This document shows positions 16,076 through 23,802 of a stretch of DNA of 37,574 nt, piece after piece. The position numbers were made by a program, and so were the translations under genes. Each line of letters begins with the position of its first letter. Position 1 is the first letter of the stretch. The notes under the pieces were generated by a model, which was not told the DNA's origin, searched no databases, and worked only from the letters and a program-made list of their open reading frames with translations. This stretch comes from Bacillota bacterium (GTDB lineage Bacteria > Bacillota_E > Symbiobacteriia > Symbiobacteriales > Symbiobacteriaceae): assembly GCA_003242675.1 (NCBI GenBank), contig QGVE01000010.1, positions 1 through 37,574 on the forward strand. Reading direction: 5' to 3'.

Positions 16076-16663
16076 TCATTCCCGGGCCGGCTTGACGAAC
16101 TTGAGCCCATAGGAGTAGGGCCCCACGTCGCACGGACCCGCGAACCGGAAGCCCCCGGCGGTGAACTCCGCCGCGACGTCGGCCGGGTCCACCCGGACCT
16201 CGGGGGGCGGCCCCTCGGGGGTCGGTTCCGGCTTCCAGTCCACCACCAGGCAGACGCCGCCGGGCCGCAGGATGCGCTTCACCTCGCCGATGAACAGCGA
16301 GGCCGGGTCGACCTCGTGGTAGACGTCGGCGATCAGCACGGCCTCGCACGACTCCGTGGGCACCGGCCACTCGTCCTCCTCCTCGGCGAGGACGGGCACG
16401 ACGTTGTCCAGCCCCTGCTCCCGAGCCCGCCGCCGCAGGTGATCCAGCATCTCTTCGCGGATGTCGATGCCGTACACTACCCCGCCGGGGGGCAGGGCCC
16501 TCGCCGCCGGCAGCGTGAACCAGCCGGGGCCGCAGCCGACGTCGGCCATGGCGGTGCACCGCTCCAGCTCCAGGTGGCGCAGAATCCGCGCCGGGTCGTG
16601 CCAGCTTAGGCGGCGCTCGTCCAGGAGCCGCCAGGCATCCCGGGGATCGAACGTGTGGGCCAC
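16076..16663 (-). CDS. Class I SAM-dependent methyltransferase
   Basis: A 195-residue Methyltransferase_11/25-type enzyme. Motif I is MADVGCGPGWFTLPAA (about 38-54), with the acidic ribose ligand in VVYGIDIREEML and post-motif residues in AVLIADVYHEV; PGGVCLVVDWKPE is motif III. The substrate cannot be told from sequence. It is convergent with tdk (7-bp gap) and divergent from the FlK-like gene. GTG at 16663 with a GAGGGAG site upstream on the minus strand. A rejected remote alternative is a ubiquinone/menaquinone-type enzyme, for which nothing specific is visible. Confidence 0.8.
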   Translation of the reverse strand: MAHTFDPRDAWRLLDERRLSWHDPARILRHLELERCTAMADVGCGPGWFTLPAARALPPGGVVYGIDIREEMLDHLRRRAREQGLDNVVPVLAEEEDEWPVPTESCEAVLIADVYHEVDPASLFIGEVKRILRPGGVCLVVDWKPEPTPEGPPPEVRVDPADVAAEFTAGGFRFAGPCDVGPYSYGLKFVKPARE

Positions 16664-16736
16664 CTCGCATCACTCCCTCAAACCGGTCTGGAGTTTTGAC
16701 GAAATCGACACCGCGAGCAGCACGGGAGGAGATCCT

Positions 16737-17129
16737 ATGTCGCTCACCCCCGGTCTCACCGCGACGGCGGAGACGACGGTGACGCCGGAGAACTGTGCCC
16801 GGGCCGTCGGCAGCGGCTCGGTGGACGTCTTCGCCACGCCGATGATGATCGCCTTGATGGAAGAGGCCGCGGCCCGGGCGGTCGCGCCGTTCTTAGCCGA
16901 GGGCGAGACCACCGTCGGCACCGCGGTCAACGTCCAGCACCTGGCCGCGACGCCGCCGGGCATGACGGTCCGGGCCACCGCGGTCCTGGAGCGGGTGGAC
17001 GGGCGCCGCCTCCTGTTCCGGGTCGAGGCGTTCGACGGCCGGGAGAGAATCGGCAGCGGCACCCACGAGCGGGTCATCGTGCGCACGGAGAAGTTCCTCC
17101 AGCGGGCGCGGGAAAAGCTGTTGTCTTGA
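16737..17129 (+). CDS. FlK-like thioesterase (hotdog fold)
   Basis: A 130-residue hotdog protein resembling the fluoroacetyl-CoA thioesterase family (FlK). The family triad can be placed: Thr34 in FATPMMIALMEEAA, Glu42 or Glu43 in the same helix, and His68 in TAVNVQHLAATPPGM. Most relatives are housekeeping thioesterases of unknown substrate, not fluoroacetate resistance enzymes. ATG at 16737 follows GGGAGGAGA at 16724-16732. Transcribed divergently from the methyltransferase, with a 73-bp gap. Confidence 0.8.
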   Translation: MSLTPGLTATAETTVTPENCARAVGSGSVDVFATPMMIALMEEAAARAVAPFLAEGETTVGTAVNVQHLAATPPGMTVRATAVLERVDGRRLLFRVEAFDGRERIGSGTHERVIVRTEKFLQRAREKLLS

Positions 17130-17149
17130 ACGCTTTAACGTGCTAAACT
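17121..17149 (+). promoter_or_regulatory. Promoter for leuB
   Basis: Extended -10 TGCTAAACT (17141-17149) with a -35 TTGTCT (17121-17126) and a 17-bp spacer. The -35 overlaps the end of the FlK-like gene. The predicted leader is about 25 bases and ends at the leuB ribosome binding site, leaving no room for an attenuator or T-box. Confidence 0.6.
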
Positions 17150-17180
17150 TCCTCCCAAACCCGTTGGAGGTGTCCCGAAC

Positions 17181-18287
17181 TTGGATCAGCCGACCTATCA
17201 CATCGCCTGCCTCCCGGGTGACGGCATTGGTCCCGAGGTCACCCGGGGGGCAGTGACCGTGCTGGAGGCAGCCGCTGCGGCCTACGGCTTCCGCGTGCAG
17301 TTTACGGAGCACCTGGTGGGCGGGGCGGCGCACGACGCGACGGGCACGCCTTTCCCGGACGAGACCCGGGAGGCCTGCGACCGCGCGGACGCCATCCTCT
17401 TCGGCGCCGTGGGCGGCCCCCGCTACGACGGGCTTCCGTGGGACAAGCGGCCCGAGGCCGGCCTCCTGGCCATCCGCAAGCGCTACGACCTCTACGCCAA
17501 CCTCCGGCCCATCCTGCTCTACCCGCCGCTGAAGGAAGCCTCGCCGCTGAAGAACGAGATCGTCGGCGGCGGGGTCGACTTCCTCATCGTGCGGGAGCTG
17601 GTGGGCGGCATCTACTTCGGCGAGCCGCGCGGCATCGAGACCCTGCCGGACGGCACCCGGCGGGCCGTAAACACCGAGGTGTACACCGACGCCGAGATCG
17701 CCCGGATCGCGCGCATGGCCTTCGCCATCGCCCGGGGCCGGCGGCGGAAGCTGACCTCGGTGGACAAGGGCAACGTCATGGAGGCCGGGAAGCTCTGGCG
17801 CACCGTGGTCGACGAGGTGGCCCGGGAGTTCCCCGACGTCGAGGTGGAGCACCTCCTGGCCGACAACGCCGCGATGCAGATCCTGCGCCGGCCCGGCGAC
17901 TTCGACGTGCTGCTGGCCTCCAACCTGTTCGGCGACTTCCTCTCCGACGAGGCGGCCATGCTGACCGGCTCGATCGGCCTGCTGCCCTCGGCCTCGCTGG
18001 GGGAGGCGAAGAACCGGTTCGGCCTGCCCAAGGGGTTCTACGAGCCCGTTCACGGGTCCGCCCCGGACATCGCCGGCCAGGACCGGGCCAACCCCCTGGC
18101 GGCCATCCTCTGCGGCGCCATGCTCCTGCGCCACTCCCTCGGCCAGGAGGCGGCGGCGCGGGCCGTGGAGCGGGCGGTGGCCGAGGTGCTGGAGGAGGGG
18201 TACCGCACGGCCGACATCACGGTGCCCGGCACCGCCGTCCTGGGCACCGCCGCCATGGCGGCCGAGGTCGCCCGGCGGATCCGCTGA
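17181..18287 (+). CDS. leuB: 3-Isopropylmalate dehydrogenase
   Basis: LeuB oxidatively decarboxylates 3-isopropylmalate with NAD+ in leucine synthesis. The 368-residue product has the N-terminal [17 protein letters not shown], substrate-binding [27 protein letters not shown], and the catalytic/metal segment [31 protein letters not shown]-binding [16 protein letters not shown] is near the C-terminus. TTG at 17181 follows GGAGGTG at 17166-17172. The other leu genes are not in the window, which is unusual for a Firmicute, where leuB usually sits in a leu operon. Confidence 0.95.
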   Translation: MDQPTYHIACLPGDGIGPEVTRGAVTVLEAAAAAYGFRVQFTEHLVGGAAHDATGTPFPDETREACDRADAILFGAVGGPRYDGLPWDKRPEAGLLAIRKRYDLYANLRPILLYPPLKEASPLKNEIVGGGVDFLIVRELVGGIYFGEPRGIETLPDGTRRAVNTEVYTDAEIARIARMAFAIARGRRRKLTSVDKGNVMEAGKLWRTVVDEVAREFPDVEVEHLLADNAAMQILRRPGDFDVLLASNLFGDFLSDEAAMLTGSIGLLPSASLGEAKNRFGLPKGFYEPVHGSAPDIAGQDRANPLAAILCGAMLLRHSLGQEAAARAVERAVAEVLEEGYRTADITVPGTAVLGTAAMAAEVARRIR

Positions 18288-18295
18288 CGCGGCGA

Positions 18296-18319
18296 GGGTC
18301 CACCCTGGCGGGTGGACCC
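18296..18319 (+). terminator. Hairpin between convergent leuB and the sigma/gerW remnant
   Basis: Ten-bp perfect stem: GGGTCCACCC (18296-18305) and GGGTGGACCC (18310-18319), loop TGGC. No long T-run on either strand, but it lies between convergent transcripts nine bases after the leuB stop, so it probably ends transcription in both directions. Confidence 0.6.
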
Positions 18320-18326
18320 CCGGCGC

Positions 18327-18808
18327 TTATTCGGCCTCGTGCTTCTCCTTGTCCTTGCCCTTGCCGCCGGCCTGCACGTTCACGTTGACCTTCTCCAGGA
18401 CTCCGGGGATCGCCTCGATGATCTTGTCGATGGCGATGCCCCGGCCCAGGGGGAACACCGTGACGTCGCCATCCCTGACCACGACGACGGCCTTGGCCGC
18501 CAGGCGGGCGCCGCCGCCGCCGCTGCCCGAGCCGCCCTGCCTCTCATCCCGGCCCTCGCCGCGCCAGGGCCAGTCTTGGTGGTGACCCGACGCAGCCAGG
18601 GCCAGAGCGGCCGGCTGTCGTCGAGGGAGTCGATGGCCCGCACCGCGCGCAGGAACACCTCCTGGGTCAGGTCCTGCGCGTCCTCCCGGTGCTGGACGAA
18701 GGCGTACGCCGTGCGGTAGACTCTCTCCTGATAGGCTTCCACCAGGCGGGCGAAGCCTGCGGCATGGCCCTGCCGGCACAGCTGGATGATCGACGCGTCG
18801 CGGTCCAT
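18327..18808 (-). pseudogene. Broken chimera: ECF sigma factor region 2 joined out of frame to a GerW/YtfJ-like C-terminus
   Basis: From ATG 18808 (with AGAGGAGG upstream) the frame encodes a sigma-70 region 2: DASIIQLCRQGHAAGFARLVEAYQER, then VYRTAYAFVQHREDAQDLTQEVFLRAVRAI and WPWLRRVTTK. After that the sigma frame continues as low-complexity Ala/Arg/Ser to a stop at 18380. In the -1 frame, from about 18575 to 18327, a different protein appears: a Gly-rich stretch, AKAVVVVRDGDVTVFPL, then IDKIIEAIPGVLEKVNVNV, resembling the C-terminus of the sporulation protein GerW/YtfJ. That fragment has no start codon in its frame. Sigma region 4 and the GerW N-terminus are both missing, so a deletion joined two genes. 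A sequencing error alone would not explain the missing parts. Confidence 0.65.
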
Positions 18809-18840
18809 CTGTGAGCCTCCTCTGGCCCTCTACCCTCCAA

Positions 18841-18867
18841 TACCCGTCGACCCCGCGCAAAGTTTCA
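18841..18867 (-). promoter_or_regulatory. Weak ECF-type promoter before the sigma remnant
   Basis: On the minus strand TGAAAC (18867-18862), like ECF -35 elements, is followed after 15 bases by CGGGTA (18846-18841), a poor match to CGTA/CGTC -10 elements. ECF sigma genes often autoregulate from such sites. The match is incomplete and the call is tentative. Confidence 0.25.
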
Positions 18868-18913
18868 GCTGTGCGCTCACAACACCAAGATTCTTGAAGG
18901 AGACAGACCAAGC

Positions 18914-19417
18914 ATGCTCGTTGCGCTGTACCTGGCGGCCGTGGTGGCCGCGAACCTCTCCGTGGTCTACTTCGGCCCGTACGCCAGCATCATCAACTCG
19001 TTCGTCTTCATCGGCCTGGACATCACCACCCGCGACGCCCTCCACGAGCGGTGGGAGGGCCGGAACCTGTGGGGCAAGATGGCCCTGCTGATCCTGTCCG
19101 GGTCGGTGCTCTCGTGGCTGCTCAACCGGGATGCGGGCCGGATCGCGCTGGCCTCCTTCACCGCCTTTGCGGCGGCCGGGGTGGCCGACACGGTCATCTA
19201 CCACCTCCTGCGCCACCGGCCCAAGCTGGCGCGGGTCAACGGCTCCAACGCCGTCTCTGCCGTGGTGGACTCGGTCGTCTTCACGTCCGTCGCCTTCGGC
19301 AGCTTCATGCCCCTGATCATCGCCGGCCAAATCCTGGCCAAGGTCGCCGGCGGGTACCTGTGGGCCCTGCTGCTGGACCGGGTCTACTGGCGTCGGGCGC
19401 AGGCCCAGGAGCGGTGA
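18914..19417 (+). CDS. VUT family membrane protein (YhhQ-like putative precursor transporter)
   Basis: A 167-residue membrane protein with about five to six hydrophobic segments. The signature NSFVFIGLDITTRDALHERWEGRNLWGKM (about 32-60) is typical of VUT/YhhQ family proteins, whose characterised member transports queuosine precursors in E. coli. Later segments GVADTVIYHLLRHR and NAVSAVVDSVVFTSVAFG also fit. ATG at 18914 follows GAAGGAGA. No preQ1 riboswitch motif was seen in the 105-bp upstream gap. The substrate cannot be assigned from sequence alone. Confidence 0.75.
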   Translation: MLVALYLAAVVAANLSVVYFGPYASIINSFVFIGLDITTRDALHERWEGRNLWGKMALLILSGSVLSWLLNRDAGRIALASFTAFAAAGVADTVIYHLLRHRPKLARVNGSNAVSAVVDSVVFTSVAFGSFMPLIIAGQILAKVAGGYLWALLLDRVYWRRAQAQER

Positions 19418-19446
19418 TCCCTTCGGGCTATTCGCGCCTCCCTTCG

Positions 19447-19479
19447 TAGGGCGAACGGTCTAGGGCGTTCGCCCTATTT
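19447..19479 (+). terminator. Terminator after the VUT family gene
   Basis: Eleven-bp perfect stem with arms TAGGGCGAACG (19447-19457) and CGTTCGCCCTA (19466-19476), an 8-nt loop, and TTT directly after. Confidence 0.75.
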
Positions 19480-19484
19480 CCCTC

Positions 19485-19530
19485 TCGACAAGCGCCGCAT
19501 CCTTCTGCTATATTTGAGAAACAAAGTTTC
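19485..19530 (+). promoter_or_regulatory. Promoter and dyad upstream of the BphX-like gene
   Basis: TCGACA (19485-19490) and TATATT (19509-19514), the latter as an extended TGC-TATATT, are separated by 18 bp. Just downstream, over the expected start site, GAAAC-AAA-GTTTC (19518-19530) is a perfect inverted repeat that could be a repressor operator or the base of a small hairpin. Confidence 0.55.
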
Positions 19531-19551
19531 GCTTGCGAGGATGAGAGGGCA

Positions 19552-19986
19552 ATGGGGATGCGCTACCTGAGCGGCTGGATGTACGGGGTGGGGGTCCTCT
19601 ACCTGGCAATGGCCTTGGTGTTCAACCCGCTGCTGCTCTCCTACGCCATCCCGATCATCGGTCTGGGCCTGGATCCCGGCGGCCAGAGGGTGCTGATGGA
19701 CGGCGTCCTGTTCATCAGCGCGATCGTGGCGGTGCTGGGCGTCTTCCTGTTGCGCGGCGCACGCAAGCCGCACCTCAACCGGGAACTGGTGAAACTGGTC
19801 ATCTGGGTTGAGCTGATCGCCGGCCTGGTGCTCAACCTCTACCTGGCCCTGCGCGGCTACGGCCACCCCCTCGCGCTCGTGGCCTTCGCCCTGCTGCACG
19901 GGGCCATCGCCGCCATCGGCCTGCACGCCCTGGCCACCTGCCGGCGCCACCTGACCGCGGTGAAGCCCCTGAGGCGGGCGAGCTAA
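19552..19986 (+). CDS. BphX-like integral membrane protein
   Basis: A 144-residue protein with four hydrophobic segments (about 8-32, 50-68, 80-102 and 106-126), short loops and a basic C-terminus. The pattern WMYGVGVLYLAMALVFN...QRVLMDGVLFISA...VKLVIWVELIAGLVLNLYLALRGYG recalls the BphX-like family, whose function is unknown; this resemblance is from memory. ATG at 19552 is seven bases after GAGAGGG. It has its own promoter and terminator, so it is monocistronic. Confidence 0.6.
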   Translation: MGMRYLSGWMYGVGVLYLAMALVFNPLLLSYAIPIIGLGLDPGGQRVLMDGVLFISAIVAVLGVFLLRGARKPHLNRELVKLVIWVELIAGLVLNLYLALRGYGHPLALVAFALLHGAIAAIGLHALATCRRHLTAVKPLRRAS

Positions 19987-20003
19987 CCCTAGACATTCGG
20001 CAG

Positions 20004-20033
20004 CCCCGGAGGCTCTGCGGCCTCCGGGGTTTT
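20004..20033 (+). terminator. Terminator after the BphX-like gene
   Basis: Ten-bp perfect stem CCCCGGAGGC (20004-20013)/GCCTCCGGGG (20020-20029), loop TCTGCG, followed by TTTT. Confidence 0.85.
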
Positions 20034-20125
20034 CCTGTGCCTCCGGGCCGAAACTGGCGGGGACCTCCTGAAACGGCCGCGCCGCATGCCCCCGTCTGAG
20101 GGGTAGGAAGGAGGCGACCCCTGCG

Positions 20126-21358
20126 ATGAAGGCGCTGACGCTTCTGCTTCTGAGCCTGTTTCTCGCCGGCTGCGGCGGGGTGCTTCCCGGTTCCGGCCCG
20201 GGCGGAGCGGGCGTGGCGGCCCCGCCGCCCCGGCCGGAGGCGGTGGATCCGGGGCTGACCGAAGCCGCGGACCGGTTCGGGATCCGCCTGCTCCAGGCGG
20301 TCCACAGCCAGCGGCAGGCCGAGAACCTGTTTCTGTCGCCCGCCAGCGCGCAGATCATCCTGACCCTCACGGCCAACGGGGCGCGGGGGGACACCCGGAA
20401 GGAGATGCTGGACGCCCTGGGGTACGCCGGCGCCGACCTGGAAGCCGTGAACCGGGCCATCCAGGACCTGCGCGGGATCCTGGCGCACCCCGGCGAAGGC
20501 GTCGAGCTGACCACGGCGAACGCCATATGGCATCAGAAGGGCATGACGGTGGCGCCGGCGTTCCTGGAGGTCGCCCTCAAGCAGTACGGGGCGCAGGTCC
20601 GGGAGACGACCTTCGGCGAGCCAGGGGCCGCGGAGGCCATCAACCGCTGGGTCGCGGAGCAGACCCGCGGGCGCATCCCCCAGCTGGTCGACCGGACCCG
20701 GCCCGACGACGTCATGTGGCTGGTCAACGCCCTTTACTTCAAGGGCGCGTGGCAGAAGCCCTTCGATCCGAACCGCACGCATGAGCGCCCCTTCCACCTG
20801 GCAGGGGGCGGCACGGCGCAGGTGCCGTTCATGCACCAGACCGCGACCTTCGGCTACCTGGCGGAGCAGGGGCTGGTGGGCGTGCGGCTGCCCTACGGCG
20901 AGGGCGGCCTGGCCCTCTACGCCTTCATGCCGGACCGGTGGGACGGCTTTGTGGAAGGGCTCACCCCGGAGCGGTTCGCGGAATGGATCGCCCGGATGGG
21001 CGAGCGGGAGATCCGCCTGGCCGTGCCCAAGCTCCGGCTGACCGACCAGCTCGAGCTGGCGGATCCGCTCGCGGCCCTGGGCATGCAGCGGGCGTTCACC
21101 CCCGGCCAGGCCGACCTGGGCGGCCTGTTCGCGGACAGCCCGGAGCTCTACATCAGCCGGGTGGTCCAGAAGACCTTCCTGGAGATCCACGAGGAGGGCA
21201 CCGAGGCGGCAGCCGCCACCGGCGTGGGCGTGACGCTCACCAGCGCACCGGCCGAGCAGCCCCCCGAGGTGGTGCTGGATAAGCCGTTTCTGCTGGCCAT
21301 CCGCGACGACCGCGCCGGCGTGACGCTCTTCCTGGGCGCGATCGTGGACCCGTCGTAG
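20126..21358 (+). CDS. Serpin-family lipoprotein (first of a tandem pair)
   Basis: Serpins inhibit serine or cysteine proteases by a suicide conformational change. Residues 1-16 are a lipoprotein signal with lipobox LAGC (Cys16), then a Pro/Gly linker to about 45. The serpin fold covers about 48-410: NLFLSPASAQIILTLTANGARG, the shutter/strand signatures VNALYFKGAWQKPFD and VPFMHQTATFGYL, and the inhibitory hinge EEGTEAAAATG at 356-366. Counting 17 residues from the hinge predicts P1-P1' at Thr372-Ser373. The C-terminal DKPFLLAIRDDRAGVTLFLGAIVDP is canonical. The intact small-residue hinge suggests an inhibitor, acting outside the membrane. Followed by a paralogue 12 bp downstream. Confidence 0.93.
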   Translation: MKALTLLLLSLFLAGCGGVLPGSGPGGAGVAAPPPRPEAVDPGLTEAADRFGIRLLQAVHSQRQAENLFLSPASAQIILTLTANGARGDTRKEMLDALGYAGADLEAVNRAIQDLRGILAHPGEGVELTTANAIWHQKGMTVAPAFLEVALKQYGAQVRETTFGEPGAAEAINRWVAEQTRGRIPQLVDRTRPDDVMWLVNALYFKGAWQKPFDPNRTHERPFHLAGGGTAQVPFMHQTATFGYLAEQGLVGVRLPYGEGGLALYAFMPDRWDGFVEGLTPERFAEWIARMGEREIRLAVPKLRLTDQLELADPLAALGMQRAFTPGQADLGGLFADSPELYISRVVQKTFLEIHEEGTEAAAATGVGVTLTSAPAEQPPEVVLDKPFLLAIRDDRAGVTLFLGAIVDPS

Positions 21359-21370
21359 GGGGTGCGTTGC

Positions 21371-22609
21371 ATGCGGAGGGCACGCACGAGGCGTTCCCGA
21401 TTCATCCTGGTCGCGGCGGCCCTGCTGGCCGGGTCGCTTCTCCCCGGCTGCGGCACGGCAGGGCTCGCCGCGCCCCCGCCGCGGCCCGACGCCTTGAGCC
21501 CGGCCCTGGCCGAGGCCGCCGACCGCTTCGCCATCGGGCTGCTCCAGGCGGTCCACGAAGAGCGGCCGGACCAGAACCTGTTCCTGTCGCCCGTCAGCGC
21601 ACAGGCGGTCCTCAGCCTCACCGCCAACGGCGCCCGGGGGGAGACGCAGCGGGAGATGCTGGCCGCCCTGGGTTACGGCGACATGGACATCGGGGCCGTG
21701 AACGAGGCCATGCGCGACGTGTGGGGCCTCACGGCCCACCCCGGCGACAAGGTGGAGCTGGCCACGGCCCATTCCATCTGGTACCACGCGCAGTTTGAGC
21801 TGGTCCCGGCATTCCGGCAGGTGGCCGCGGAGCAGTACGGGGCGGAGCTGTTCGGGACCGTGTTCGGCCGGCCGGAGGCCGCCCGGGAGATCAACCGCTG
21901 GGTGGCGCGCCGGACCCGGGACCGCATCCCGGGCCTCATCGACCGGACCTTCCCGGACCAGCGCATGGTGCTGGTGAACGCCCTCTACTTCAGGGGCGAG
22001 TGGCAGGAGCCCTTCGACCCCGGCGCCACGAAGCCCGGGCCGTTCCACCGGATGGACGGCGGCACGGCGCAGGTGCCGTTCATGCACCGGACCGGGACCT
22101 TCGGGTACCTGGCGGAGGAGGGGCTGGTGGGCGTGCGCCTGCCCTACGGCAAGGGCGACCTGGCCCTCTACGCCTTCATGCCGGAGGAGTGGGACGGCTT
22201 CGTGGAGGGGCTCACCCCCGAGCGGCTCAGGGGGTGGATGGACGCCATGGCGGAGACGCGCATCCGGCTGGCCTTCCCGAAGGTGCGGCTGGAGGACCGC
22301 CACGAGCTGAAGGACCCGCTGACCGCGCTGGGCATGGGGCGGGCCTTCGACCCCGACCGGGCCGACTTCAGCGGCCTCCTGGTCACCCCCGAGCCGCTCT
22401 ACATCGATCAGGTGATTCAGAAGACCTTCCTGGAGATCCACGAGGAGGGCACCGAGGCGGCGGCCGCCACCGCGGTGACCATGAGGGCCGGATCCGCGCC
22501 GCCCTCGGCGCTGCCCGAGGTGGTGCTCGACAGGCCCTTCCTGCTGGCGATCCGGGACGACCGCGCCGGCCTCACGCTGTTCATGGGCTTGATCCTGGAT
22601 CCGTCGTAG
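21371..22609 (+). CDS. Serpin-family lipoprotein (second of a tandem pair)
   Basis: A 412-residue paralogue of the preceding serpin, about two thirds identical by eye. The basic N-terminus, hydrophobic stretch and LPGC (Cys27) form a lipoprotein signal, with proline at -2 being slightly unusual. Serpin motifs: NLFLSPVSAQAVLSLTANGARG, VNALYFRGEWQEPFD and the hinge EEGTEAAAATA at 358-368. The reactive loop then differs: VTMRAGSAPPSALP, with predicted P1 Gly374 by counting, or Arg372 or Met371 if the loop register shifts. ATG at 21371 follows AGGGGGTG; an in-frame GTG at 21362 is less well placed. Probably co-transcribed with the first serpin. Confidence 0.93.
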   Translation: MRRARTRRSRFILVAAALLAGSLLPGCGTAGLAAPPPRPDALSPALAEAADRFAIGLLQAVHEERPDQNLFLSPVSAQAVLSLTANGARGETQREMLAALGYGDMDIGAVNEAMRDVWGLTAHPGDKVELATAHSIWYHAQFELVPAFRQVAAEQYGAELFGTVFGRPEAAREINRWVARRTRDRIPGLIDRTFPDQRMVLVNALYFRGEWQEPFDPGATKPGPFHRMDGGTAQVPFMHRTGTFGYLAEEGLVGVRLPYGKGDLALYAFMPEEWDGFVEGLTPERLRGWMDAMAETRIRLAFPKVRLEDRHELKDPLTALGMGRAFDPDRADFSGLLVTPEPLYIDQVIQKTFLEIHEEGTEAAAATAVTMRAGSAPPSALPEVVLDRPFLLAIRDDRAGLTLFMGLILDPS

Positions 22610-22657
22610 GCGCAGGACCGGCCGCGCACCGCGCGGCGCCGTCCGCAACAGAAACGT

Positions 22658-22696
22658 GGCGCCCCTCCCGGCCCTTTGAGGCCGGAGGGGCGCCTT
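22658..22696. terminator. Bidirectional terminator between serpin 2 and the ABC operon
   Basis: Fifteen-bp stem with one bulged C: left arm 22658-22673, right arm GGCCGGAGGGGCGCC (22680-22694), loop CTTTGA. It lies between convergent genes and is followed by TTCG on the plus strand. Short T-tracts only, but the stem is strong. Confidence 0.75.
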
Positions 22697-22713
22697 CGTC
22701 TGCGCATTTCCGG

Positions 22714-23730
22714 TTACCCGCCGATCGTCTTCGCGTCTTTCAGCACGTCGGCGGGGACCTCGATGCCCAGGAGCTCCACCGCCTTGGTGTTGATGATCAG
22801 GCTCAGGTCCTCGTTGTAGCGCACGGGCAGGTCGCCCGGGTTCTTGCCCTGCAGGATCTCGACGACGACCTCGGCGGTGAGCTTGCCGTGCAGGTAGTAG
22901 TCGAGGCCGATGGTGGCCAAGGCCCCCTGCTCCACGTAGCTGTCCACCGACGAGATCGCCGGGATCTTGTGGGCGTTGGCGACGTCGATCACCGCCTGGA
23001 CCCCCTGGGCCAGGGTGTTGTCGGTGATCAGGTACAGGCCGTCGACCCGGCCCACCAGCGACTGGGCGGCCTGCTGCACCTCCGCGGCGTTGGCGACCGT
23101 GGCCTCCACGACGTTCAGGCCCAGCTCCTCCGCCGCGACCCGGATGTCCTTCATCAGGGCCACCGAGTTGGCCTCGCCGGCGTTGTAGATGACGCCGACG
23201 TTGGTCACGTCCAGGCCCAGCCGGTCGAACAGTTCCATCTGGATCTTCACCGGCACCAGGTCGGAGGTCCCGGTGACGTGGCCGCCGGGCCTCTGCAGGT
23301 CGGAGACCAGGCCGGCGCTCACCGGGTCGGTGACGGCGCTGAAGACCACGGGAATCGGGTTGTTCCTGGTGGCCTGGACCACCGCTTGCGCGCTCGGCGT
23401 GGCGATGGCGATGATCAGGTCCTTCTTGTCGGCGACGAACTTCTCCGCGATCTGCTGCGCCACCGGCTGCTCGCCCTGGGCCGACTGGAAGTCGATCGCA
23501 ATCTGCTTGCCATCCTCATACCCGGCTTCCCGCAGGCCGTCGATGATGCCCTGCCGGGTGGCATCCAGGGCGGGGTGTTCCACGATCTGGGTGAGGCCTA
23601 CCCGGTTTGGCCCCACGCCCGCCCCCGCGCCCGACTCCGGGCCGCGGCCCCCCTCCGGTTGAGCCGCGGTCCCGCCGCACCCGGCCAGCAGGAGCGCGGC
23701 GGTGAGACACGCTGCCACTACGCGACGCAC
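22714..23730 (-). CDS. ABC transporter substrate-binding lipoprotein (TrpX-like family)
   Basis: A 338-residue binding protein of the PF04392 type (ABC transporter substrate-binding, TrpX-like). The N-terminal signal has lipobox LAGC (Cys18), followed by a Gly-rich linker. Periplasmic-binding folds include VGLTQIVEHPALDATRQGIIDGLREAGYEDG, IAIATPSAQAVVQATRNNPIPVVFSAVTDP and LYLITDNTLAQGVQAVIDVANAHKIPAISS. Such systems have been linked to aromatic amino acids in some Firmicutes; the ligand here is not proved. GTG at 23730 follows GAGGAGGG. It is the last gene of a permease-ATPase-binding protein operon on the minus strand. Confidence 0.88.
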   Translation of the reverse strand: MRRVVAACLTAALLLAGCGGTAAQPEGGRGPESGAGAGVGPNRVGLTQIVEHPALDATRQGIIDGLREAGYEDGKQIAIDFQSAQGEQPVAQQIAEKFVADKKDLIIAIATPSAQAVVQATRNNPIPVVFSAVTDPVSAGLVSDLQRPGGHVTGTSDLVPVKIQMELFDRLGLDVTNVGVIYNAGEANSVALMKDIRVAAEELGLNVVEATVANAAEVQQAAQSLVGRVDGLYLITDNTLAQGVQAVIDVANAHKIPAISSVDSYVEQGALATIGLDYYLHGKLTAEVVVEILQGKNPGDLPVRYNEDLSLIINTKAVELLGIEVPADVLKDAKTIGG

Positions 23731-23774
23731 AGCAGATCGCCCTCCTCTGTTGCCTTGCGAACCTCTCTCTATGT

Positions 23775-23802
23775 GCGAACCCCGGGGAGCCGGGGGTTTC
23801 GC
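23775..23802 (-). other. Intra-operon hairpin before the substrate-binding protein gene
   Basis: Immediately after the ATPase stop codon the minus-strand RNA can form an imperfect hairpin of about 11 bp (GCGAAACCCCCGG against CCGGGGTTCGC). No clear T-run follows before the next ribosome binding site. Such a hairpin may stabilise or partly terminate the mRNA to tune the ratio of binding protein to transporter. Confidence 0.45.

Noticed and set aside
16678..16699. Imperfect inverted repeat TCAAAC...GTTTTGA between the methyltransferase and FlK-like genes
   Set aside because: Short and imperfect; could be chance in a 73-bp divergent gap, and no promoter is clearly linked to it.
16737..17129. 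Fluoroacetate resistance by the FlK-like protein
   Set aside because: The family is broad and most members have other or unknown substrates; nothing nearby suggests organofluorine metabolism.
18560..18600. Programmed -1 frameshift joining the sigma and GerW-like parts
   Set aside because: No slippery heptamer of the X-XXY-YYZ type and no partner domains known to be fused this way; sigma region 4 and the GerW N-terminus are missing, so deletion is simpler.
18809..18913. preQ1 riboswitch before the VUT family gene
   Set aside because: No aptamer-like pseudoknot core could be recognised in the 105 bp.
19832..22648. 938-codon minus-strand frame opposite the serpins
   Set aside because: Antisense shadow; repeated internally only because the two serpin genes are paralogues.
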